A stretch of DNA of 64,000 nucleotides from Margaritifera margaritifera. Lineage: Eukaryota > Mollusca > Bivalvia > Unionida > Margaritiferidae. The translations under genes and the position numbers were made by a program. Below, one piece after another: positions 1 through 11,050 of this stretch; position 1 is the stretch's first letter; the number at the start of each line of letters is the position of its first letter. Under the pieces are notes generated by a model. It searched no databases. It had not been told where the DNA came from and was given only the letters and a program-made list of their open reading frames with translations. Location: NCBI GenBank assembly GCA_029931535.1, contig JAQPZY010001157.1, positions 552,001 through 616,000 of the forward strand, given 5' to 3'.

Positions 1-218
1 TTGTGATATTATGTGTGAAATTGTCAGTCGTTGTGATATTATGTATGAAATTGTCAGTCTTTGTGATATTATGTATGAAATTGTCAGTCTTTGTGATATT
101 ATGTATGAAATTGTCAGTCTTTGTGATATTATGTATGAAATTGTCAGTCTTTGTGATATTATGTATGAAATTGTCAGTCTTTGTGATATTATGTATGAAA
201 TTGTCAGTCTTTGTGATG
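1..218. repeat. 30-bp minisatellite, about 7 copies, cut by window edge
   Basis: The unit ttgtgatattatgtatgaaa plus ten bases is repeated with almost no divergence. The two overlapping open frames here are repeat artefacts. The stretch from about 219 to 660 shows no other feature. Confidence 0.95.
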
Positions 219-659
219 CTCTTTTATTAAGGCACAAATATTAACGACATTTCGTTAAAACAGTGTCAACGTTTTGAGAGTCGCTTGAGCATTCATGAAA
301 GCTCACGGGAAATTTGTTTGGACCTTTTGCGTTTATTCATTCACCTGCTAATGAATTTCCTTCCGAAACATGGGGTATATCCTGTGTTTAGTAACAGACG
401 TTTTAGAATCTTCAACTATTTCAAGAATTAATTATTTATTTCAGCCCACTGAATCGATTTAGAATTGATAATTTTGGCGTATACAATAATCAAGTCTTGG
501 ATGTACATGCAAAATATCGTGTTATTTAGCTGCAACATCTTCTGTAAGAGCCTTAAATGGAAGATACTCAATAACAATGCGGGAATATTAAAGGAATGTA
601 TATATTTGAATTAGGTTTGTAGCAAACACGAATTAATTCCTCTGGGACGTGGAACTTAC

Positions 660-999
660 ACTTAGGCGTGTGAGCATTGCTGTTGTTTGCGTATTCGTTA
701 AGCGCTTGTTGCAGGAAGTGTTTCCAATATTCTAGAGCTTTCTCTGAACTCTGGGGACACAGTCCCCTGGTCTCGTAATCACGAATATTCTGCCAGAAAC
801 GGGAATCCAAGAAGTCTACGATGACCACCAAGGCCATACCGATGGGCTCAGGGACGGACTCACTGCCTAGGTTTAGGGTGTCTTGGAGCGTTCCCACTAC
901 GGTCCTGTAAACCTTCCGGTATTGGTAGGAATTGAGATCAACTACAAGGGAGGAGGCGTGGTTCATGAAGGGGCCGCCCACTGACACGTCATCTGAAGC
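660..999 (-). CDS. gene A exon 5: MACPF C-terminal half
   Basis: The exon is 340 nt from gactag/ to AAGT/gtaagt. It contains DDVSVGGPF, VVDLNSYQYRKVY and FWQNIRDYETRGLCPQS. It corresponds to the region after the MACPF signature, including the second membrane-inserting segment in family members. Gene B exon 6 is also exactly 340 nt. Confidence 0.83.
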
Positions 1000-1749
1000 C
1001 TAGTCAAAAGATGTCTAAAAACTTATTCATTTTCATAAATGGAAAGAAAATGTCATACGGATTTTAAGGTTGTTACAGAAATTAATTCTAATTATTCAAC
1101 GGAAAACAAAGTGTGGACAATCGACCACCTTGCAGCATGTGTCCAGACATGTTCACAACGTACCTTTGAAGAAAGAGGATTCCAAACATTGTAGAAAGAT
1201 ATTTCTTTTCCTTTTCATCTTTTACAAAATATTTCACTGACCAGTCAGTTTGATTTGTTCATTCTAAGATATAGCTGACATTGAAGTCTGAAGAAAAGGC
1301 GACCCTGATGAAACATTTCCCAGGGCTAAGCATATCTCGAAAGAGGAAGTTTATTTTGATACATTGAACATCGGTATCTCAGGCCTCTAGTATAGAAGGT
1401 ATACAAACTTTAGTCAAACATGAAGAAAGAATGACTATGTTGTACATTAGATACAAGCATCCGTTAAATAAATAAATAAATAAATAAATGTGCCAATATT
1501 TCACCTCACGTATGCTAAAAAAGATATGTTGAACCTTTAGAATCTTATTGTGAAGTTGATTCCATAAAACCAATTGGCCATGGCCTGTACATAATGAACA
1601 TTATAATATGCATAGAACTGGATGGTGGCACACATATCTAGAAATCTAGGAATTGGGAATTGGTTGAAATGCATATACATCATGACAGATCTAAATCTGC
1701 ATTATTCAATAGGAAGAAGATTTTTAAGTGAAGTATACATTTAGTCAAA

Positions 1750-1833
<84 letters not shown>

Positions 1834-4800
1834 CAAACATATTGGCGGTAATATTGCCTTGCTTTCATAAAATCAGGCCTTAAGATAAGTGCTATGTATA
1901 TAAAATTATCTAGACATCTGATAACACCATTATAATGAGAGTTTAATAATTCAATGAACTTTTACATACTTGGCCTAAACAAAAATTGACGATCTATGTA
2001 TTTAATTTGAATCAGAGAATAATTTTCATGGTCAATGATAAAGTGATATTCATCTTCGAGTACATTACAAAAAGGACACAATTTGTGTTTAATAGGATGT
2101 GATCTGTTTTTTCCATCTACCAGTTTATGTGTGCCAATTTTGTGATGATGTTCTTAGTTGTTAAAATAGCACTTCAATTTTTCATTGTATTGTACCCAAT
2201 TTAAATATTCTTTATATCCGAACTTGAGAGACACATTTACAGATAGCATAGATCGTTAGGATTATTCTATTCTTGAATGTCAATTCTGAACGAACTGGTC
2301 ACCTAGACGTTGTTTAACAAGTGATATAATTTGTATTGCGAACAGATTGGTTCGTCCAAGCTTTACCAAGTCTTAGATCATTTAATAATTGTCGTACCAA
2401 AAATGCCCAATTTCTCTTCACGTGAAACATTTATGGATCAGTCAATATTGTACTGTAAACAGTAGAAATATTTTTTTGTATTCTCAACACAAAGAACTTC
2501 TGTCCAATACTTAAAACATGCGGTAGTACCTTTTCCGTAAAGATATTCTCCCCAATATAAACACAATAATTTTGGCTTAATTTCCTCGCTCCTAATATTT
2601 TTGTTATACAATTTTAAGTGTACTTCGGCACCATGATTCAAAATTGGGACAACTAGAATATCAAATAATTTGCATACTACTTTGGGAGATATGTCGCCAA
2701 CTTTATAAAAGTATTTGTTTATAGAAACAAATAGCCAGTCCAACAAGTGTTTGTTGTGCTTCATTAAATGCGGCACCCGAGGCTAAAACAAGACCAAGAA
2801 TAGCAAATGTATTGACTATTTATAATTCCAAACCCTTATAAAAGAATTTATCACTATCTAAATTCACCCATCCTTTCGAAATAATATAATTTTTTTTCTT
2901 GCTTGTATTTACTTTTAGGCCCCATTTGTCACAGTAGTTTCCATGAGCATCTAAATTCTTATGTAAAACGGAAAACATAGCTATACTATCAATATAAAGA
3001 ATCAAGAACAATTTCAATATAATAAAATATATCCCTTAAAACCTCATTTTGTGAAAATTCCATTTCTTAATCATTAATAAACTTTGCAAATAAAAACAGT
3101 CGTCAACATACACATTGGCGTATTTCAGTGACACATATAAACCCATCAGACAAAGTATTTTTGAATCCAACTCTTTAACATTTTCATACATAGGAAATAT
3201 AATATTAATGTTTTCCTCTAATCCCTAATTTCAATAGTTTGTACCATAATATATCCCTTACAACTTAATCAAAGGATTTTGTAAAAATAATAAAAAGCGC
3301 AATTACAGTAATTAAACCATGCATTATAAAAATGTTACCATGCAATGTAAAAATGTTACCATGCAATATAAAAATGTTACCATGCAATATAAAAATGTTA
3401 TCAGAGCAGAACATAACATTATTGAAAACTCATGAGACATAGACATATGAGATTAAGTACAAATTATTAATGGTGATGGTATAGAGGAAAGGGAAAGGTA
3501 GAAAACGTATTGTAGAAAGAGGTATATTCTGACCAATATTTTGGAGATATATAACAAAATGGTAAGAAACGTTATAATAGACATAACTATTTTGAGTTTG
3601 CATGGGAACAGAATGATTTAAATATTAGTTCAATGAATTCACTTAATCAAAAAAGTATATTACGATTTGTATTATTTAGCAACTCATTAAATTTGTATGT
3701 ATTAACATTTTTGTAGATACTTGTTACTTATATATTGTTTTCTCGTTTCAGGTAAATGTTAACATTGATAAAGATAGTAAAAACGGTCTACTATATTTGT
3801 AAGGAGCATAATTCGTATTTTCTATCAGATACATCCAAATTTTGGCACCTTCCAGTTTCAGTAGGGAACATATGATTCGCTGTACGGAATTTTATTAAAA
3901 TTATTCTATTCTTTTCTGGCATACGTGCTAAAAAGGGTTGAAAATTAAAAGATTATTGAAATATCGGATAAGTTGTTTACTACTTTACCTGTTAGTATCT
4001 TATGAGTATGCAGTAGACTTACGTTTACTCGTACAAACTGGATGAAGTCCCTGTTAGTATCTTATGAGTATGCAGTAGACTTACGTTTACTCGTACAAAC
4101 TGGATGAAGTCCCTCCTGGGGGCCATGTACCTCTTGATTGACTTGCTACCAATTTCAACTTCGGACGTGACGTGCTGAAAATTTTAAAATCTGTTAACAT
4201 TGCATTTTCCGTCAAAATTATCTTTCTTTGTTGGATAAGAAGTTATTACCCGTCTTTTAATATCATAATTTTCAGCAGTTGTGATCCTGTCAAATTCATG
4301 ATCATTTAACAATCAAGGCACGTTCTTCTTCTGTTTCGATTACTTCCTGTTTGAAATGATAATAAGGCTTCTTAAGTTTCATGTTGAACATCTTTCAGAG
4401 ATATTCATTTCTTATTTTTCGATACAATCACTACTGAAGTATTTTGTATAGTAGATATAGATGTCTTCTAAAATGGAATGGAGTAACCTCCCCTATAATA
4501 TATATTAGAGCTATTGATAGAACATGAAATGGGCAGAACTAGTTTTAACTTTGTGATAAAGCACTCATACATGACACATAATGCGTCAGCGGTTTACAGT
4601 GTTCGTTGCACGAGCCTAATCTGTCAAGACTGACATATTGCTGCGGTGCATAGACATCCATTGGTGTATGAAACACAGCAGGTTGTCAAATTTAATGGGC
4701 TGATATTGTGCATGGAAAGGAAAAGAATGCTGATTAGGGTCGCATGCAAAGTTAACACTGTTTTCTCCACGGGCCTATTATAAAGCCATCGGTATTTGTT

Positions 4801-6572
4801 TATTCATTAAAAAGCTGTAAACCTAGTCAATATTTTCTAGTTGAAATTAGATTTGCAAAATATAGCTAGTTTCAGGGCAATACTAAACCTTCCGAGTAAA
4901 CGGTTTCATAAAATTGAATGGAGTAATTTCCACTGTAATATAGAAAAAGGGTATACGTAGAACATGAAATCGGCAGAAATAGTATTAACTTTGTGATAAA
5001 GCACTCACCCAAGACACTTAACGCGTAAATTAAAAATGAATGTCTACAGAATCTTGGACTTTCAAACTAAGTTTTGTGAAACAAACAAAACTTTGACCCT
5101 TAGAGATTTCTTAATCATTTTATGTGAGATTTTTAGTCACAGGTAAAGATTGACAGAGTTACAGCAGAGACAGGTTTTATTCTTCACCGATTTGAAGTTA
5201 AAATCAAGTCACTGTGACCTACGTTTGATACAGATCAAGTATACCAACGTAACTGTTGGGAACTAGTGCTATGTACTTACAGTGCCCCAGGTTTCGATGA
5301 ATTGCATATAAGCGTGTTTGTCATAAATAATTGGCAGCGAGCAGACAGCAGCGGCAAACTCGTCAGTGATTCCAAAATGCCGTGCCTGTGCCAGGCTGAG
5401 CTGATAGCGTGCGTAGCCGGAATCGCATACCGTCTGGTCGTCCTGAAATATGTAGTAGTCTCCGAGTGTCTGTTGCTCAATGGCCTTGAACCCTAAAATG
5501 AAGTCAACTTTGATCAAAATATTTTCCTCATACTGCTGCAAATTACATCAAGATAAAATAAGAGTAATGAAAAATAACTCAGGAGTTTGTAGGTCTTATC
5601 TAAGGTTCCTATCCAAATATACGGAAGTGGTGGAGTTATGGACACAGACTGGTCAATAAATTGCGGTATCTGGTTTCCATCAATAGAGAGTGATGATAGT
5701 ATGTCTTAATCAGAAGTACCATTATCTTTGCATTTGATGTACCATTTACATTGGAAAGAGATCCAATGTCGTATGAAATCTTACTTACACTACTTTCATA
5801 TACATGTATTAAAAAAGATGTCGTATGAAGTCTTACTTCTAATACTTTCATATACATGTATTAAAATAGATGTCGTATGAAGTCTTACTTCTAATACTTT
5901 CATGTACATGTATTAAAATAGATGTCGTATGAAGTCTTACTTCTAATACTTTCATATACATGTATTAAAATAGATGTCGTGCTGTACACTGTAATAACCC
6001 AGACTAATTCTTTTTAATTATTTTAAACTTTAACGAACAGCAGGTTCATTTGCACCATATTCTATTCAATTCATCTTCAACAAAAGTTCATATTATTTCG
6101 TTATCTTCATTTTTTACGATTTATTCGTTCTTTATATATTAAACAGTTATCCGGTATTATTATATGGTATACAGGCCAGTATCATTCTGACAGGTATCCC
6201 TCTTCTTATCAAATAATGACATTGAAATTGTTACTATAGCTACATTTATGTCTCAACACTTACCAGAACTCAAAACGAATGCGGCTGCCGTCAGGTTTTC
6301 GTTCCCGGTGCCTGACAAGAAAAGAAAGACAACAGTTTAAATAAGACGTGAGCTTCTTTTAAAATTAGCTTTTTCGTTTTTATTTCCTGACAAAATCTAT
6401 CAAATATTCTCCTGTCAGTATATGTCAATTAAATATCTGCTTTGATCTTCGAAAATCATCATTTACCCTGGACATATTGTTTCATAATAATACCCAAAAT
6501 TATCTCAAATAATACTGATCGTTATGAAGTAAGATTTTAGTCATGTGTCTTTATTTATTTACTTATTTATTT

Positions 6573-6657
<85 letters not shown>

Positions 6658-7001
6658 AGTAGCATTCTTTTGCTCCTACCCGATGTGCGCACTCTTTCCA
6701 GCAATTTATTTTGGTAAGATTTTGGATCGTAGAAAAAGGCAAATTCGTGTGATTGTCTGCAGGTATCATGGTGCTCGTAAACAATTTCTGCTGGAACATC
6801 TCCAGACGAAAGAGACAGAATTTTTCTTGTTGTTAGGAAACCAGGATCATCTCCACCGGCAACCCAAAAATTGCCATCCGGATTACCTCTGATAACATTG
6901 TAGCCCACACCTATGTAATGAAGAGCTGCCGGTGCTGGAGCTGCATATCCTCCTAAAATGGCGGCAAATAGAACAGTCGCACAAAAGCAGCAAGACAACA
7001 T
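660..7001 (-). CDS. MACPF-domain secreted protein, gene A (5' part; runs off left edge)
   Basis: Five coding exons on minus: 7001-6680, 6311-6264, 5492-5281, 4174-4085 and 999-660. Phases are consistent throughout (1,1,0,0,1), giving about 337 codons. The start ATG at 7001 opens a clean signal peptide (MLSCCFCATVLFAAILGG, Ala-rich cleavage region). An acceptor-like tract with CAG lies about 15 nt upstream, so a 5' UTR intron is likely. The MACPF core shows YIGVGYNVIRGNPDG, then FAAAVCSLP, then the signature WGT at an exon end joined to H at the next exon start. Exon 5 ends at AAG T/gtaagt. The open frame continues to a stop near 568, but the phase-1 GTAAGT matches gene B's donor, so I read the tail as intron and place the C-terminal exons left of the window. 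Known of the family: oligomeric pore formers. Role in defence is inference. Confidence 0.82.
1752..1832. repeat. (TA)n microsatellite in gene A intron 4
   Basis: About 40 uninterrupted TA units. Confidence 0.98.
2040..3140 (-). pseudogene. degraded non-LTR retrotransposon reverse transcriptase
   Basis: Minus-strand frames at 3017-2820 and 2776-2438, plus shorter frames between stops, carry LINE RT blocks. YCDKWGLKVNTSKKK is the usual post-catalytic block, and VVCKLFDILVVPILNHGAEV is the thumb block. The catalytic Tyr-Ala-Asp-Asp position reads LYIDS, so the active site is lost. Stops and frameshifts are frequent. The best guess is a CR1/Jockey-type LINE, by motif wording only. It lies in gene A's 3-kb intron, in the same orientation as the gene. 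Confidence 0.7.
3317..3405. repeat. 21-bp minisatellite, 4 copies
   Basis: The unit accatgcaatataaaaatgt is repeated with one or two substitutions per copy. Confidence 0.9.
3988..4111. repeat. 62-bp tandem duplication spanning a splice donor
   Basis: Two essentially identical 62-bp copies (3988-4049 and 4050-4111). Each carries, on minus, the last 28 coding bases of gene A exon 4 and the gtaagt donor. See findings. Confidence 0.93.
4085..4174 (-). CDS. gene A exon 4: MACPF signature continuation
   Basis: The exon is 90 nt, phase 0-0, acceptor ttttcag. It starts with the His of the W-G-T-H signature and reads HVTSEVEIGSKSIKRYMAP. The end of this exon plus its donor is duplicated in tandem (3988-4111). 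The gtaagt at 4084 keeps the phase; a second identical donor lies 62 nt further downstream. Confidence 0.83.
4471..5032. repeat. pair of diverged ~120-bp direct repeats
   Basis: 4471-4590 and 4911-5032 share aacatgaaat, then gcagaa.tag..ttaacttt and the exact block ttgtgataaagcactca, in the same order and spacing. Both lie in gene A intron 3. No ends or coding content were recognised. Confidence 0.75.
5281..5492 (-). CDS. gene A exon 3: MACPF core ending in WGT
   Basis: The exon is 212 nt, between cattttag and gtaagt. It encodes YYIFQDDQTVCDSGYARY, FAAAVCSLP and YMQFIETWGT. The donor splits the MACPF signature after Trp-Gly-Thr. Gene B exon 4 has the same length and the same break. Confidence 0.87.
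5766..5973. repeat. 52-bp minisatellite, 4 copies, in gene A intron 2
   Basis: The unit starts atgtcgtatgaagtcttact and ends tattaaaatag. The first copy is more diverged than the rest. Confidence 0.92.
6264..6311 (-). CDS. gene A exon 2, 48-nt micro-exon
   Basis: The exon lies between an acceptor ending gacaag/cttgtcag and a gtaag donor. It reads TGNENLTAAAFVLSS in phase 1-1. Gene B has a micro-exon of exactly the same length and phase at 26304-26351. It is far too short to be found as an open reading frame. Confidence 0.8.
6576..6656. repeat. (GA)n microsatellite beside gene A exon 1 donor
   Basis: About 40 pure GA units. On the coding strand it is a CT tract starting 23 nt after the splice donor. 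Confidence 0.98.
6680..7001 (-). CDS. gene A exon 1: signal peptide and MACPF N-terminus
   Basis: Coding 322 nt from the ATG to TCG G/gtagga. It holds the signal peptide, the GVGYNVIRGNPDGNFW block and the CRQSHEFAFFYDPKSYQ block. Both blocks align residue by residue with gene B exon 2. A CT/GA array begins 23 nt into the following intron. Confidence 0.85.
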
Positions 7002-7536
7002 CTTGAAGCACTAGCTGAAAGAGACAGATAGGAAGATATTATAACACACGACGAGCTGGAAAAAATAGTCTGCTGTCTCTCCGAGATATTAAATATACCA
7101 ATGGAAAGGTGGATACATTTGTCATAGTTGCAATGTTTCCATAATGTCGTGTTGATGTTTCTTCTATCCGCCATATTGCATTAACTGTATAGAAATCTTA
7201 GGAATTCGTTTGCCCTAATTGTATGGATCTGATTAAGCGCGTGACATTAAACAATGGAACCATTTCACTAATCTTAAGTAAAATCCAAGACTAAGTAGAC
7301 CATTGTATTTTTAATAAACCCCACTGACGAAAGATGAAGAAAAGAATACACGAACAAGGAGGAGGCAGAAGAAGAAAAAACGTAAGGAGTCTTCCAGGGC
7401 AGTTAGAGTCAATATAAAGGTAAACACGATAATATCTTTCAAGTATAACCCAAGATAATCTTCGTTGATTGGAAGGAGATATATTTGGTCTCCCACAAAC
7501 ATAATATATTATATCTAATATGATAGCATCCTCATC

Positions 7537-7537
<1 letters not shown>
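7002..7537. other. gene A upstream region
   Basis: This would hold the 5' UTR exon and promoter of gene A. A pyrimidine-rich tract ending ctctttcag (minus strand, about 7018) suggests a 5' UTR splice acceptor. I could not pick a TATA box or transcription start. Confidence 0.4.

Positions 7538-7617
<80 letters not shown>
7538..7617. repeat. (TA)n microsatellite
   Basis: About 39 TA units with one interruption (tatctata). The following 7618-8655 shows no recognisable gene or repeat apart from a poly(A) run near 8565. Confidence 0.97.
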
Positions 7618-7619
<2 letters not shown>

Positions 7620-8674
7620 TATTAAAATGCATGTGTCAGAAACATCTGTTCGATAAATTACCGCTTGGCAAAATATTCTCTACAAATATTTCTACTTTGC
7701 CATTTTCATTTACCTAAAATGTTTTAATGGTTCTGTAATGTCATGGAGGTAATAAACTTGAAAGATTTCAATTTTAACCCAAAAATGCTTTTTGCAGGAG
7801 ATACCTGATGTAGGTGAATAAACTCTGATTAAGACTTGGTGAAACTAATATCATGGTAATTTTGTATTTGCATTTCGCTGACACTATTTACTTAACACGA
7901 ATCTTAGTTATTACATATTACACCCCTGTATGCTTCCGTTGATTTGTTTTTAGTCAAATAGTTTGGTTCACCCGGAGTTGTGGAGTGTCCCATTTGATAA
8001 AGACAGCTATATGTATTTAGACGTAGATAATGTCATTCAAAATCATACCGTCACTAGGTCTATTAAAAGCGGTCACGGAGTCGGGGGTCATACACGTATT
8101 TGTTCATCTCCAAGATAAGCGACACATGCAGAAATACACGAGTAAAGAAGCCAGCATTTAGAACGTGCAATGATATATGACCTAAAATTTTTTTTATTGA
8201 CAAAGTAATCGGTATTATTTATCACTTTATACTTATTTCTTAATCAGTATAATTTACTTGAGAATAAAGTGTTATATTGTATGCCTCCGCTTTAAAGTAA
8301 CTGAGGACATAAAAATATAGTACCAATACAATATGAAAACAACGCCCCTAACAAACAAATGATGCTAAATGGTCTGGAATGTTGTATAGAAATTGCCAAA
8401 TGTTCAATGTCAACATTCAACATTTGTTTCATTGCTACACATAACATAGTCCTTGTGAGACGAAAATAAAATTAGGTCTATTACAACGGGTCAGTTCTTA
8501 AAGAAGTTATTTACTCATTTTTTAAAATAAATCTTTATATATTTTGGATATAAAACAAAGAAACAAAAAAAAAAAAAAAAAGACTGTTATATGAAATGGG
8601 AATAGGATTGTTGAGTATTTGAAGGTAACTGATCGTTTAAGAAATGGTATTTCACTAGCTCTTTTGTAAAAAGA

Positions 8675-8870
8675 GTCGTTATGGTTCAGTGGTAAGCGTG
8701 CCTGAATGGCGAACATTATGGTGCGGGTTTGAATCCGACACAGACCAGGCCAGATCAAACGCCGTTGTGTGTCTCTGGGCAAATCACTTTGCATCATTTA
8801 CCTTGGCACTATATAAGCTTTCGTTTGTTTATGTGCCATACGCCATCAATCAATCGATCAATCAACCATT
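8675..8870 (+). mobile_element. tRNA-derived SINE
   Basis: It starts with a pol III box A-like tggttcagtggtaagcg and, about 40 nt on, a box B-like cgggtttgaatcc, as in a tRNA. It is followed by a non-tRNA body with tctctgggcaaatcacttt, a core motif common in SINEs. The tail is a short (aatc)-type repeat near 8845. The tRNA part has no good acceptor stem, so it is not called a tRNA gene. Confidence 0.75.
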
Positions 8871-9053
8871 ATATTAATCAATCTTTTCTGAGCTAAAGGA
8901 TAACCAACTTTAAAATCTGAGCTGAAAAATGATTTTGAATAGGTATTTAGAGCTATAAACTAATATTAACGACTTGTGTCGATATCTCGCGAGGGAAATA
9001 GTGCATCTGCAAAGATCTATGTGCTCTATCTACTTGACTTACTGACTAGCGAA

Positions 9054-9280
9054 CTACCTTCTGTACTCGCGTATAAGTCGGGTCCAAATGCAAACAACAA
9101 AGACCCTGATCTGCCGTCGCATAATGCGCCGGCAGGTCAGGGTCTGTGTTGTTTGTTCTACTGATTAGTTCTTACAAACTGCATAGACCCAGATCTGCCG
9201 GCGCATTATGCGACGGCAGATCTGGGTCTATGCAGTTTGCAGTTGGTATCGGTGTATATATACGCGAGTATATACGGTAG
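9054..9280. mobile_element. double-hairpin MITE, copy 1
   Basis: Terminal inverted repeats read ctaccttctgtactcgcgta at the left and end tacgcgagtatatacggtag at the right. Inside are two successive long hairpins: 9091 to about 9153, and about 9177-9240, the latter with arms of about 27 nt (aaactgcatagacccagatc and its complement) around a cgcattatgcg centre. There is no coding content. A second copy lies at 24470. Confidence 0.8.
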
Positions 9281-9858
9281 TTCAAATCCGCCAGGCATCC
9301 AGTTACTTGGTGTAACAGAGAGATACCATTCAGTGATCAAAACGGGCAATGGCCTGGTCTATATCTAATTTCAATTCCATCGGAAAAGAATGTCTATAAA
9401 CCCCTTTTTTAAATATTACTAGAATTCGAAAATCGTACATTAGAAATTTCACATTTGAATGATACATAGTTTGAAACAGTAGTGTTACTGACATTTCTAT
9501 TACAATTTTCTTAAGCTATATGACAATTTAAGGAGCCAACGTGCAATAAAAGAGATCAAAATACGTACACACAAGCAAGCGAATGCATTTTGAACCGGTA
9601 GCAATATAAAAAAAGAATCACATTATTTAGGTTGATTCACTATATATAGGTAAATACCGCTTCTTGTAGTGAGTGAATTAATGATCTAGGCGGGCTTACG
9701 CAGTTTTACAATCTACAAGTTAAAAGAGGGCGACAGAAACTTAGAGTACTGACCAAAGTTACAAATTAGTTCAAGAAAACCACACATTTTTACTTCATGA
9801 TAAAAAGTCTAATGGTAAAATGTTCTTTTATCATACCAGGTTTTCTTTTGTTTGCTTT

Positions 9859-10018
9859 GGTGCTTTATGGCACAGCAACACAAGTAGGTTATTTAGTGCC
9901 GAGGCTACTGGAGTAAAGAGCCTTGCCCAAGGAAACATCACGATAGCCGACCCGAGCTGATCCGATGGTAGGATTTGAACTCGCACCCTTTCGGTCGCAA
10001 GTCCGGACCGCTATATAG
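9859..10018 (-). mobile_element. tRNA-derived SINE, minus orientation
   Basis: On minus it reads a box B-like gcgagttcaaatcctacc, then tttccttgggcaaggctctt, then a body ending in gtgccataaagcacc. Box A is weaker. Length and order match a tRNA-related SINE. Confidence 0.72.
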
Positions 10019-10347
10019 TGTGATTTAATATTTGTTTTGGGGTAAAATGTTATTGAATTGAATCAAACAATGCCAAATATTCAAATCTCTTCTGATTATA
10101 ATCAAACAAATGTAATTCAACTCTGAGTATATGTCAGAATGAAGTATCAATTTTAAGATGTCGGTAATAAGCAAGAGGGGCATTTCCAGATGTACAGTGT
10201 GAAAAATGTGAATGGTCAGTACCACACATTTTGATAATCAGTTTCATTGCAAAGTTTGATAATAAACATGGAAATAATATGCAACTATAAGCATCCACTA
10301 TGACCAACTCTAGGTAAGACAATGTGTGTCTTTGAGGTTGGTCTCGT

Positions 10348-10351
<4 letters not shown>

Positions 10352-10430
<79 letters not shown>
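10352..10430. repeat. (TA)n microsatellite
   Basis: About 39 pure TA units. Confidence 0.98.
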
Positions 10431-10432
<2 letters not shown>

Positions 10433-10808
10433 ACATCAATACTCTAGAGAGTGAGATTAGTCTAGATAGTGAGACCACGTGGATCGCGATCTCAAATTCG
10501 TACATTTGTACTTCACTCTGCGTTACTTAAATACGTTTCGATTTATGGCAAGCGCAATTGAAAAACCTTCTTTTGTAGTTTTCTATTTCAGACTTCTTTA
10601 ATGATTTACTCTATAAAGTCCTTCAGAAGGAAATACATATTTTAGAACAAGCCAAAAAAACAAAAAACCACACAAAAATTCAACAACAAAAAAAATCTTA
10701 AGAACACAATACAAGCCTTCCTTTTCACAGGCGAAGAACTCGCACTTGACGATATGCAAAACATTTCCATGTCGTCAAACAATAGTGTTGTTGTCCTCGT
10801 GTATTCCT

Positions 10809-11050
10809 GCGCTTCAATATTGAGGCGCGTTCAGTCAGTACACGCAATATGACACACGTCTGAAGCTGCGCTTCAATATTGAGGCGCGTTCAGTCAGTAC
10901 ACGCAATATGACACACGTCTGAAGCTGCGCTTCAATATTGAGGCGCGTTCAGTCAGTACACGCAATATGACACACGTCTGAAGCTGCGCTTCAATATTGA
11001 GGCGCGTTCAGTCAGTACACGCAGTATGACACACGTCTGAAGCTGCGCTT
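10809..11050. repeat. 59-bp minisatellite with a palindrome in each unit
   Basis: Four near-identical copies plus a stub, starting at 10809, 10868, 10927, 10986 and 11045. Each unit opens with gcgcttcaatattgaggcgc, a 20-bp almost perfect palindrome. Identity between copies is near complete, so the array is recent. Confidence 0.93.

Noticed and set aside
568..659. Open-frame tail after gene A exon 5, ending in a stop
   Set aside because: A strong phase-1 GTAAGT lies at 659, exactly where gene B has its donor, so the tail is read as intron.
8689..8760. tRNA gene
   Set aside because: Box A and box B are present but there is no proper acceptor stem, and a SINE body follows.
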